Source: DAOPMC01 sp035392025
GTDB taxonomy: Bacteria > Bacillota_I > Bacilli_A > RF39 > UBA660
Direction: 5' to 3'
NCBI GenBank assembly: GCA_035392025.1
Contig: DAOPMC010000021.1
Span: forward strand, 1 to 19,173
Length of the DNA: 19,173 nt
Part shown: positions 5,437 to 13,936 of the stretch, piece after piece
Layout: every line of letters begins with the position of its first letter
Position numbering within the stretch: position 1 is the stretch's first letter
Translations under genes and position numbers: made by a program
The notes under the pieces: model-generated
The model's database searches: none
The model's input: only the letters and a program-made list of their open reading frames with translations
Told to the model about the DNA's origin: nothing

Positions 5437-8400
5437 CTATCTTGTATATTCTGGATTATTATGATGAGGATTGTCTCCTTCATCTGGTTCTCCATCAACT
5501 ATTTCATTATCTTTTTGATTCATATTTAATAAAATATTAAGTTTATCTAATCTTTTTGATTTTGTTTTTAATTCTTCCTCTTGTGGGAATGGTCTTTTTG
5601 ACTCAATTTTCGCATTCTCAAACTGCTTATTTGTTTCTTCTAACATTGACTCACAATTCTTTAATTTATCTTCTAATCCATCTAAAACATTGTCTATACG
5701 AGTTATATTTCCATACACATCAGTTCCAAGTCTAACTTGATATGTTATATTGTTTTTCATATTTAAGATATATTCTTTTGATATAGTATCAAAATACAAA
5801 TCCATTTTAAAACCTCTATATTCTCCAATTGATATAGGTGCAGGATTAGACATTGACTTACATACTTCAATTATTTTTTCTCCTGCAACTTTTTTGTCAT
5901 CATAGACAATACCATTAATTTTCATTGGATTAAATACATCTTCTCCTATTAATGTTTTATCTTTTAAGTATGCAATATCTTCTTTAATATTATTAACTCT
6001 TAACTCTAATCTTTTTATTTCATTAGGATAATATTTAATAACTTTATCTTCAATATCATATATCTGGCTTAAATGACTTTGTTTTAATAATTTTAATTTT
6101 GCAACTTGAGTATCTAAATCGGTTTTTTCAATTATTAACGGATTTCCTGCTGCAAGTGCTTTAATTTCTGCATAAGATAATGCCGTTTCATCTATATCTT
6201 CTGCACTTCTTACTGGTGTTTTAGATGTCATTATTTGTGATATAAATCTTTGTTTATTTTCTACTAATTGATAAAGATATGCGTCAAAAGTTTTCTCTGT
6301 TACATATCTAAAAATACCAACTTCAGGATTCATATTACCTTGACGAATTATTCTTCCACTTCTTTGAATTAAATCACTAGGTCGCCATGGACAGTCTAAA
6401 TCGTGTAATGCAATTAATCTATCTTGACAATTTGTTCCTGCTCCCATCTTTTGAGTTGAACCAATTAAAATTCTAACTTGTCCTTTTCTTACCTTTGAAA
6501 ATAATTCTTTTTTCTTAACTTCGTTGTCGGCTTCGTGTATAAATGCTATTTCTTGTTCTGGTATTCCATTTTCAATTAATTTATTTTTTAAATCAGAATA
6601 AACATTAAATGTTCCATCTGCTTTTGGTGTAGATAAATCACAAAATACTAATTGAGCAGATTTCTTATCACTATTCTTTTCCCAAATGTTATAAACATTG
6701 TTAGCACAAGTTGCAACTTTACTTTCTTCAAAGTCTGGCAACATTTCATTAATAAGCCTTTGATCTAATGCTAATTTTCTACCATCATTTGTAATCTTTA
6801 ACATATTATCTATACTTGAATCTACCATTTTATTTCTAACTCTTTCTGCTCTATCTGCTAAATCTTTAACCATTTCTTCTTGTATCTCACTAGGCTTTAT
6901 AACTATATTAGTATAATTTGCTTTTGGTACTGGAAGATTAAGCATATCGGAAGTTTTAATGTCTGCTACTTCCTTAAACATATTCATTAATTCTGGTAGA
7001 TTATAAAATTTTGCAAATCTTGTTTTTGCTCTATAACCTGTACCTTCTGGTGCAAGTTCTATTGCAGTAACTGTTTCTCCAAATGTTGAAGCCCAAGCGT
7101 CAAAATGTTGTAATTTATTTACTTCTAATGTGTGGTATTGTAGGTATCTTTGCATTGTATAAAGTTCTACCATTGAATTACTAATTGGAGTTCCAGTTGC
7201 AAATATTACTCCTTTTCCTCCAGTTATTTTATCTAGGTATCTACATTTCATAAATAAATCAGAACTCTTTTGTGCTTCTGTTTGAGCTATTCCTCCAACA
7301 TTTCTCATTTTAGTATAAAGAAATAAATTCTTATAATAATGTGCTTCATCTACAAATATTCTATCTACTCCAAGTTCTTCAAAAGTAACAACATCATCTT
7401 TTCTTGATTGGTCATTTAATTTTTCTAATCTATTTTGAATACTCTTTTTAGTTTTTTCTAGTTGTTTGATTGAGAAGTTTTCTCCTCTATTTCTTTTCAG
7501 TTCGTTAAGTCCTTCAGTAACTTCTTCAATTTGATTTTGCAATATAATTCTTTGTCTTTCAATAGACATTGGTATCTTTTCAAATTGAGAATGTCCAATT
7601 ATTACTGCGTCAAAATCTCCAGTTGCTATTCTAGAACAAAACTTTTTTCTATTAGCAGTTTCAAAGTCTTTTTTAGTTGCTACTAAAATATTTGCACTTG
7701 GATATAGTTGCAAAAACTCACTAGCAAATTGTTCAATAATATGATTAGGTACTACCAATAAAGATTTATTACATAAACCTAATCTTTTTGATTCCATCGC
7801 TGCTGCAACCATTTCAAAAGTTTTACCTGCACCAACTTCGTGTGCTAATAAAGTATTACCACCATAAAGTATTCTTGCAATAACATTTAATTGATGTGGT
7901 CTTAAAGTTATTTCTGGATTAATTCCACCAAATGAAATATGACTTCCATCAAATTCTCTTGGTCTAATTGAATTAAATTTTTCATTATAACTTTTAGTAA
8001 GCCTTTCTCTACGAGATGGGTCTTTCCATATCCATTCATCAAAGGACATTTTAATTTGTTCTTGTTTTGCCTGTGCAATAGCAGTTTCTTTTTTATTTAA
8101 TATTTGTTGTTTCTTGCCATTCTCATCTTCAACATAATCATATATTCTTACATCTTTTAGATTAAGAGTATCTTCAATTATTTTATAAGCATTAATTCTA
8201 CCTGTTCCATAAGTTGAATATGCTTTTACATTTGCTCTATCATAACTCTTACCTTCAATATTCCATTCCCCAGTTAGTTCTGAATAATGAACTCTTATGT
8301 TATATCTTGCATAAGAAGATGTTGATAATAATTCAAACATAAAGTCTTGAATATCACTTGATGGTATCCAAGTTGCTCCAAGTCTTACACTTATTTCACT

Positions 8401-10017
8401 CGCACTTAAATCTTTTGGTTGTATTTCTTTTAATGCTTTTACATTAGATTCATATATTGGATCAGAATTATAAGCAAGTTCTGCTATCTTTAATTTCTCT
8501 CTAACATTACCAGATAGATATTCATCAGCAGTAACATATTTTTCTTCAGATGGTATTTTAAATATTTCTCCATTAAGTTCATTTATTAATTCATCAGTAG
8601 TTTTATTAGTCAAAGAACTCATAAACCCTAAATCAACTTTTGCTTTTTCAGAAATAGAAACAACTAATGCTTCATTTGCAGTATCAACTTTTTCTATCTC
8701 TGTATGTGGTTTAATAGTTCTTTTTGTAAACATATCTGCTTTACTTAATAGTTCTCTATTTTCATCTAATATTTCTAATGAACAAAGTAAGAAATAACTT
8801 GAATCATTAGAAAAGGCAGAACTATTCGCTCTGCTATTGATTAATCCATATTTCTTATTAAATTTATCATATAAACTATTTAATCTTAATTGTTGTTCAA
8901 CTATTTCTTCATCTGGATAATCTTCTGTTTGCATATCAATTAAAGTTCTTACACAATCTCTAATCTCAATCAAACCTCTAACTCTATTTTCAGTAGTAAC
9001 TGCTAATTCTTGAGGATTCATTTTACTATTTTCTCTGTAATAAAGTTTATTATCTACAAGAGTATATGAAAAGTTTCTTACATTAAAATCTGCAGGTATT
9101 GATAAATCTTCATCTTCTCCTATTTCTTCTAAATCAATTTCTTTTATTTCTGCATGAATATTTGAAATAGCTTCCTCTAATAAATTATCAAGACTTCTAT
9201 CTTCGTAAGCCTTGCAAGTTGAATCAAACCCATATTGAGTTGATTTCATTTCCATATTTCCTAGTATCATTTCTGGATTATCTACGAAATACTTATTCGT
9301 TGTGATATTATTTTCATCTCTATCTAAATAAACCCAATCTGGCATAATATCAGTTATTGAATCTCTTTTTTGTAAAAATAATATATCTGCTGTAACTTCT
9401 GTTCCTGCATTATTTTTAAAAGTATTATCTGGTAATCTTATTGCACCTAACAAATCTGCTCTTTGTGCAATATACTTTCTAACACTAGGATTATCTTTAT
9501 CAAGAGTTCCCTTTGATGTTATAAAAGCAACTACACCACCAGGTCTTACTTTATCTAATGTTTTAGCAAAGAAATAATCGTGAATTAAGAATTTTTGTTT
9601 ATCATATTTTTTATCTAGAACTTTAAAGTCGCCGAATGGAACATTACCTAGTGCTATATCAAAGAAAGTATCTGGTAAATTAGTTTTTTCGTAACCTTGT
9701 ACTGCTATTGATGACTTTTGATATAGTTGTTGCGCAATCTTTCCACTTATTGAATCTAATTCAACTCCATACATTTTGCTATCATTTAATTCTTCTGGTA
9801 ACATTCCTATGAAATTACCAACTCCACAACTAGGCTCTAAAATATTTCCTGTTGTAAATCCCATATTTTTAATAGTTTTATACATATTTTTAATAACTAT
9901 TGGTGGCGTATAAAAAGCAGTTAGTGTTGATTCTCTTGCATTATTATATTCATCTTCATCTAATAAACTTTTTAATTCTAAATATTCATTTGCCCAAGAA
10001 CTATTATTCTTATCAAA
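5437..10017 (-). CDS. Methyltransferase/SNF2-helicase protein, C-terminal part
   Basis: This is the 3' portion (1,526 visible residues) of the gene that starts at 12520. Just after the gap comes WANEYLELKSLLDEDEYNNAR, then a class I methyltransferase fold: motif I EPSCGVGNF (about 9811-9837) and motif IV as GNVPFGD (about 9630-9650), an N6-adenine type in which the usual NPPY is NVPF. A superfamily 2 helicase follows: HQLNVIARILYGGNTLLAHEVGAGKT (Walker A, about 7825-7890), VDEAH (about 7345-7360), FATGTPISNSM (about 7165-7200), and motifs V/VI GAGTNCQDR and QRSGRIIRQGN (about 6340-6440). A coiled-coil C-terminus completes it. Such giant proteins are a fixture of Tn1549/CTn elements and are thought to protect or process element DNA. 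Confidence 0.93.
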   Translation of the reverse strand, partial: FDKNNSSWANEYLELKSLLDEDEYNNARESTLTAFYTPPIVIKNMYKTIKNMGFTTGNILEPSCGVGNFIGMLPEELNDSKMYGVELDSISGKIAQQLYQKSSIAVQGYEKTNLPDTFFDIALGNVPFGDFKVLDKKYDKQKFLIHDYFFAKTLDKVRPGGVVAFITSKGTLDKDNPSVRKYIAQRADLLGAIRLPDNTFKNNAGTEVTADILFLQKRDSITDIMPDWVYLDRDENNITTNKYFVDNPEMILGNMEMKSTQYGFDSTCKAYEDRSLDNLLEEAISNIHAEIKEIDLEEIGEDEDLSIPADFNVRNFSYTLVDNKLYYRENSKMNPQELAVTTENRVRGLIEIRDCVRTLIDMQTEDYPDEEIVEQQLRLNSLYDKFNKKYGLINSRANSSAFSNDSSYFLLCSLEILDENRELLSKADMFTKRTIKPHTEIEKVDTANEALVVSISEKAKVDLGFMSSLTNKTTDELINELNGEIFKIPSEEKYVTADEYLSGNVREKLKIAELAYNSDPIYESNVKALKEIQPKDLSASEISVRLGATWIPSSDIQDFMFELLSTSSYARYNIRVHYSELTGEWNIEGKSYDRANVKAYSTYGTGRINAYKIIEDTLNLKDVRIYDYVEDENGKKQQILNKKETAIAQAKQEQIKMSFDEWIWKDPSRRERLTKSYNEKFNSIRPREFDGSHISFGGINPEITLRPHQLNVIARILYGGNTLLAHEVGAGKTFEMVAAAMESKRLGLCNKSLLVVPNHIIEQFASEFLQLYPSANILVATKKDFETANRKKFCSRIATGDFDAVIIGHSQFEKIPMSIERQRIILQNQIEEVTEGLNELKRNRGENFSIKQLEKTKKSIQNRLEKLNDQSRKDDVVTFEELGVDRIFVDEAHYYKNLFLYTKMRNVGGIAQTEAQKSSDLFMKCRYLDKITGGKGVIFATGTPISNSMVELYTMQRYLQYHTLEVNKLQHFDAWASTFGETVTAIELAPEGTGYRAKTRFAKFYNLPELMNMFKEVADIKTSDMLNLPVPKANYTNIVIKPSEIQEEMVKDLADRAERVRNKMVDSSIDNMLKITNDGRKLALDQRLINEMLPDFEESKVATCANNVYNIWEKNSDKKSAQLVFCDLSTPKADGTFNVYSDLKNKLIENGIPEQEIAFIHEADNEVKKKELFSKVRKGQVRILIGSTQKMGAGTNCQDRLIALHDLDCPWRPSDLIQRSGRIIRQGNMNPEVGIFRYVTEKTFDAYLYQLVENKQRFISQIMTSKTPVRSAEDIDETALSYAEIKALAAGNPLIIEKTDLDTQVAKLKLLKQSHLSQIYDIEDKVIKYYPNEIKRLELRVNNIKEDIAYLKDKTLIGEDVFNPMKINGIVYDDKKVAGEKIIEVCKSMSNPAPISIGEYRGFKMDLYFDTISKEYILNMKNNITYQVRLGTDVYGNITRIDNVLDGLEDKLKNCESMLEETNKQFENAKIESKRPFPQEEELKTKSKRLDKLNILLNMNQKDNEIVDGEPDEGDNPHHNNPEYTR

Positions 10018-10117
10018 NNNNNNNNNNNNNNNNNNNNNNNNNNNNNNNNNNNNNNNNNNNNNNNNNNNNNNNNNNNNNNNNNNNNNNNNNNNNNNNNNNN
10101 NNNNNNNNNNNNNNNNN
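10018..10117. other. Assembly gap inside the helicase gene
   Basis: Exactly 100 N. The last codon on the right flank (10120-10118) and the first on the left flank (from 10017) are both complete, so the true missing length must be a multiple of 3 and cannot be 100. From the family I expect roughly 55-65 residues (the segment ending in YVGWGG...FD). Confidence 0.9.
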
Positions 10118-12520
10118 TTTATTAATATCTTCAACTCTAAATATTGGTAATCCTGCCGTTGATTCAAAAGTAATATCTCTTAACTCTACATCTTGATTAT
10201 CAACTTTATCAATTCTATATTTTCTATTGTCCCAAACAAATTCAGTATTAACTAATTCTTGATTTGGATCATTGATAACTTCTGGTTTAGGATTCTCTTT
10301 TACTTCTATAATTTCATCTACTATTAAATGGTCATTTGCAGGATTTTCTTTTACTTTTCTATCAAATTCTTCTCTAGTAAATTCTTTATTAAATAATGGA
10401 TACTTATTATCATAACATCTAACATTTTCATCATCAAATGCTAGTATTTCATATTCATCAAATCCAATATAAACTTTATCTCCTAAATGGTATTGATATA
10501 ATTTTTCTTCAGTAAGTTCTTCATTATTTTCTATTACAGATTGATAATTGTTTTCCTTATCTTCTAACCATTTCTCATAATTATCTTTTTCATAATTATT
10601 CAAATATCTATCATCAGATATTAAGGTTTTAATTCTTTTTTCTATATAACTCCAACTAAAAGTTTTTTCTAATCTATTCTTTATATAACCTCTAGCAAGT
10701 GTTATACCTTTCGAATCATAACTATCTCCAATTCCAGAACCATTTACTGTATGACTACTTCCACCAATTCCATATAAGTTCTTTAAAAACTCGATATTGT
10801 CAGCAGTAGATAAACTACTTTGAAAATGTTCATATATCTCATATTTATGTTCTATATGTTTTTCTTGTAAATACTTATCTATAAATTCTTGTGAGAACTC
10901 TAACTCTGGTCTTACATTTATTTCATCATTTTCAATTAATGACATTTGTTCTGTTTGTGTAGGTATTGGTTCAAACCTTGTATATAGTTGATGAAGTAAT
11001 ATCATTGAATCATAATGTTCTACTACCTCATTCCATTCAACAAAACTTTCTGTATCTCTTGATAAGAAATTACCTTTCCAAAATAAAAGTCCATTATCAA
11101 AGACTTTGTATCCATACATTTCATCATTAACCATAATACCTGTATATTCTAAATTGAATCCTTTTTTCAAATAATCAATTCTTTTATTGGTATCAAGTTC
11201 TTCTTTAAAGTATTTTACAATATCTTGATTTTGGACTTTTAAATGTTGTGTTGTACTTAATATTTGATTTATCTTATCATCAGTTACTACATAAGGATAA
11301 TGATTTTCAGTATCTTTAGTATAAATGTTTAAGCGTAGATTAGTTCCCTCGCTACTATCTCCTCTGCTGATATCTTGAAGTTGTTCATCAATCCTACCCA
11401 CTTCATTTGGTCTTTCACTTTCATTTCCTCTGTTACGTTCTCTTTCTGTGACATTTCTTCCACTAGATAGTTCACTCTCATCTCTGCTGATAATTCTATC
11501 TCTGCTAGATGTTCCATCAATTTGTCCTTCATTAAAAATGTTTGGTATAGAGCTTTCTTGTATTCTTTGAGATATTTCAATCTCATCATTGCGTATTTCC
11601 CTAGTTGAGTTTGTGTCTTCTCCTCTAATGCTAGATTGGGAAGTTCGTAATCCCCTGTCATTTGATATTCTATCTTCATAACTTTCACTCCTTTCAGCAG
11701 TATCTCTGCTCTTGCTAATATCATATTCTTTTACATTATCATTATCAAATGTGCGAATTTTATTTATTTCTTGAATTCGTAGATTTTTTAATGTTACATA
11801 TATTTCTCTTAATCCCATTTCAGAAATATCACTTGTCGCAGTTCCTAATCTTATAACCGTTTCCATATTATTAAAATTAGAAATATCTTTAAAATCATCT
11901 TGTTCAAAATATCCATTAGGATTAATTCCACATCTATTCATTATCATATATGAAACACTATTTGATAATAATCTTTTAAATATAACTTCTATACTTTTTT
12001 CATCAAGTTCTTCTAATAAACTGTTATCTTTATAACTTAGTAAATCTTCTAAATAATCTGAAAAATTATCTTGTACCATATTATCTGAAGCAGACTTAAT
12101 CGCTTGTGCTAAATTATCCTTATTATCTAAATCTCCAAACTTATTTTCTAATGATTCAATAATATCATTTTCATAGTTTTTATTAATACTCCATAAAGCA
12201 ATAGTTCTACCATATCTATTATTAGTATCTGATACATCAAATACATATTTTAATCTAGGATAACCATTCTCATCACTAATAAGTGCTATTCCTTTTGCTC
12301 CTTTATTAACCCATCTATGAAGTGTTTTATTCCAGGTATCTATATCAGCACAGGCTCTTGCACTTGGCTTTTGAGCATATATTAACACTTGATCAGAAAA
12401 GGAATACTTATAATTCATTGAAGCACTGTTTAAAAATGAAGTCCAATTATCTATATTATTAGTTATATTTGAAATAGTATCTTGATAAAGGTCGGTTATT
12501 AAGTTCATTTTACTCGCCAT
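10118..12520 (-). CDS. Methyltransferase/SNF2-helicase protein, N-terminal part
   Basis: The start is ATG at 12520 with AGGAGGTG 5-6 bases upstream. The first 120 residues (SWTSFLNSAS-like NWTSFLNSASMNYKYSFSDQ, VLIYAQKPSARACADIDTWN, RWVNKGAKGIALI) are the conserved opening of the giant conjugative-element helicase/methylase. Residues about 260-395 are a hydrophilic linker rich in Arg, Glu, Ser and Asn. A later domain with YQYHLGDKVYIGFDEYEI and FDRKVKENPANDHL is the LPD/YodL-like module that precedes the methyltransferase. The frame is open into the gap and, biologically, continues into the ORF ending at 5437, giving a protein of about 2,380 residues. It is 28 bases after the preceding small gene. 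Confidence 0.92.
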
Positions 12521-12548
12521 CTTTTCACCTCCTAGTATTTAAGTAAAA

Positions 12549-12905
12549 TTAATTTTGATTTCTTTGTTTCATTCTTTCTTCTCGAACTTTTAATAAAACT
12601 GCATAATAATCAGTTTCTACTTTTTCTGGTGTATCACTAACAACTAATTGAGTAATTATATTAGAAGCCTCATTTGGATAAAATCTAATATCTATTGTAG
12701 TTTCTCCATTNNNNNNNNNNNNNNNNNNNNNNNNNNNNNNNNNNNNNNNNNNNNNNNNNNNNNNNNNNNNNNNNNNNNNNNNNNNNNNNNNNNNNNNNNN
12801 NNNNNNNNNNTCTTTAACAATTCTTTCTGCTTCTTCTCTACTATCTGCTTGTACTTCAAAAGTAACACTTCCAAATAGTTTTACATTAAATTCATATTTA
12901 TTCAT
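12549..12905 (-). CDS. Small protein(s) interrupted by assembly gap
   Basis: The start (12905) overlaps the end of the 76-aa ORF by 8 bases. The visible N-terminus MNKYEFNVKLFGSVTFEVQA followed by DSREEAERIVK is a beta-beta-alpha element like that of DpnD/PcfM-type small proteins. After the gap (12711-12810) the frame gives TIDIRFYPNEASNIITQLVV and a charged helical tail ending RMKQRNQN. The frames are compatible with one protein if the true gap is 1 mod 3, but the two ends could also belong to two different genes. No function is assigned. The position just before the giant helicase gene suggests the same transcript. Confidence 0.5.
   Translation of the reverse strand: MNKYEFNVKLFGSVTFEVQADSREEAERIVKXXXXXXXXXXXXXXXXXXXXXXXXXXXXXXXXXXNGETTIDIRFYPNEASNIITQLVVSDTPEKVETDYYAVLLKVREERMKQRNQN
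12711..12810. other. Assembly gap (100 N)
   Basis: Exactly 100 undetermined bases inside or between small genes upstream of the helicase. The real length is unknown. Confidence 0.95.
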
Positions 12906-13128
12906 TTATTTTGTTTCCTTTCTCGTCACATCCACTTAAAAAAGCAATTATCTTTTTACATTTAATTGCTCCTTTAAATTCAATTATTATATTCATTTCA
13001 GCAGAAGTTATATCTTGTATTTTTAATAAGTCTTCCATTTGCATTGAAGTTATTTTTTTCTCTGTATTAAATCCTGCACTAAATAACTTATCTAGTGTTT
13101 TACTAATTTGATTCATATTATATTTCAC
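12898..13128 (-). CDS. Hypothetical protein, 76 aa, GTG start
   Basis: The start is GTG at 13128, favoured because GGAGG lies 8 bases upstream and the GTGA overlaps the stop of the 48-aa ORF by 4 bases. An ATG at 13116 is an alternative. The product has MNQISKTLDKLFSAGFNTEKKITSMQ followed by MEDLLKIQDITSAEMNIIIEF and a C-terminal AIKCKKIIAFLSG. It looks like a compact helical protein similar to small ORFs found between sortase and helicase in Tn1549-like elements, but I cannot name the family. It overlaps the next gene by 8 bases, indicating tight translational coupling. Confidence 0.65.
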   Translation of the reverse strand: MKYNMNQISKTLDKLFSAGFNTEKKITSMQMEDLLKIQDITSAEMNIIIEFKGAIKCKKIIAFLSGCDEKGNKINE

Positions 13129-13271
13129 TTAATATCCTCCATTTCTTTAGTCTTTAATATATAAATTCTTTTATGATAAATAAGTATTTCTGCTAGTTCT
13201 TTATCATCTTTAATTACTCTAAACCAACTACCCCAAAATCTTATCCATCTTTTTCTAAATTTCTTTAACAT
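13125..13271 (-). CDS. Trp/Arg-rich microprotein, 48 aa
   Basis: ATG at 13271 overlaps the sortase stop by one base (TGATG), and the TGA at 13127-13125 overlaps the next gene's GTG. Exact overlaps on both sides argue strongly that this is a real gene. The product, MLKKFRKRWIRFWGSWFRVI followed by a polar helix ending KEMEDIK, has four Trp and a very basic aromatic head. That could be a peripheral membrane or nucleic-acid-binding segment. I recognise no family. Confidence 0.6.
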   Translation of the reverse strand: MLKKFRKRWIRFWGSWFRVIKDDKELAEILIYHKRIYILKTKEMEDIK

Positions 13272-13936
13272 CATTCTTGTCCAACAAGTTCTAATATATA
13301 AACAATTTGTTTTGTTTTATCTGTTTGACTACAACTTATCAATGTTAAAGTAGTTTTATCATTATTTCGCTTTATAACGACTTCTCCCGTCTTTTCTACT
13401 TCATATCTATCAACAACACTATAAGTATATTTAACTCCGTTATAATGGATATAAGCAGTATCAGAAGTGGCTAATTTATAAAGATTTTTAAAATAAGAAA
13501 CTCTACCACTTCCAGAATGTGCTGCAATAATTAAATTACCATTTTTAATATCTGGCATATCTGACTTTTCAATTACTTGAATATTCTTATTTACTACATT
13601 GTTTTTATCGTTTATATTTAAGAATCCTCTTTTTACACCAATACTAGGTATCTCTAAAACTCCAATATAATCATAAGTTGCAGTTGGTGTATTATCTACT
13701 TCTTGAACTTCTCCATCATCATTAACTATTGCTTCTTGGTCATCATTATTTTCATTATCTAAAAAATCCTCAACATGTTTATCATCTTGCATATCCAAAT
13801 AATGGTTATAATAAATATTACCTGTATATATTCCTACACCAATAATAAATAGTAGAAAACCGACTACTAATAGTAATCGGCTTTTCTTATCTAATTTCTT
13901 ATGTTCCTTATTTCTTTTTATTTTTATTAATTGCAT
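13271..13936 (-). CDS. Sortase with Lys at the usual Arg position
   Basis: This 221-aa type II membrane protein has a basic N-terminus, one transmembrane helix at about residues 20-38, an acidic linker to about 85, then a sortase barrel (YIGVLEIPSIGV). The catalytic His is H140 (IIAAHSGSG) and the catalytic Cys C202 (LTLISCSQ). The Arg normally found before the final strand appears to be Lys (TDKTKQIVYIL, around residue 209). I chose ATG at 13936, 9 bases after AGGAG, over a TTG at 13945 that abuts the RBS. It overlaps the adhesin gene by 29 bases, so the adhesin is its likely substrate: cleavage at its VPNTL-type signal and linkage to cell wall or to other subunits. Confidence 0.88.
   Translation of the reverse strand: MQLIKIKRNKEHKKLDKKSRLLLVVGFLLFIIGVGIYTGNIYYNHYLDMQDDKHVEDFLDNENNDDQEAIVNDDGEVQEVDNTPTATYDYIGVLEIPSIGVKRGFLNINDKNNVVNKNIQVIEKSDMPDIKNGNLIIAAHSGSGRVSYFKNLYKLATSDTAYIHYNGVKYTYSVVDRYEVEKTGEVVIKRNNDKTTLTLISCSQTDKTKQIVYILELVGQE

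Noticed and set aside
10118..10167. A separate gene start at 10167 for the helicase ORF
   Set aside because: The first 16 residues come from reading the right flank of the gap in the wrong frame. The right flank has a good open frame belonging to the upstream fragment, and no RBS supports 10167.
11329..11724. A 131-codon open frame on the minus strand
   Set aside because: It lies entirely inside the hydrophilic linker of the helicase gene in another frame; its sequence is a by-product of the repeat-like Arg/Glu/Ser codons.
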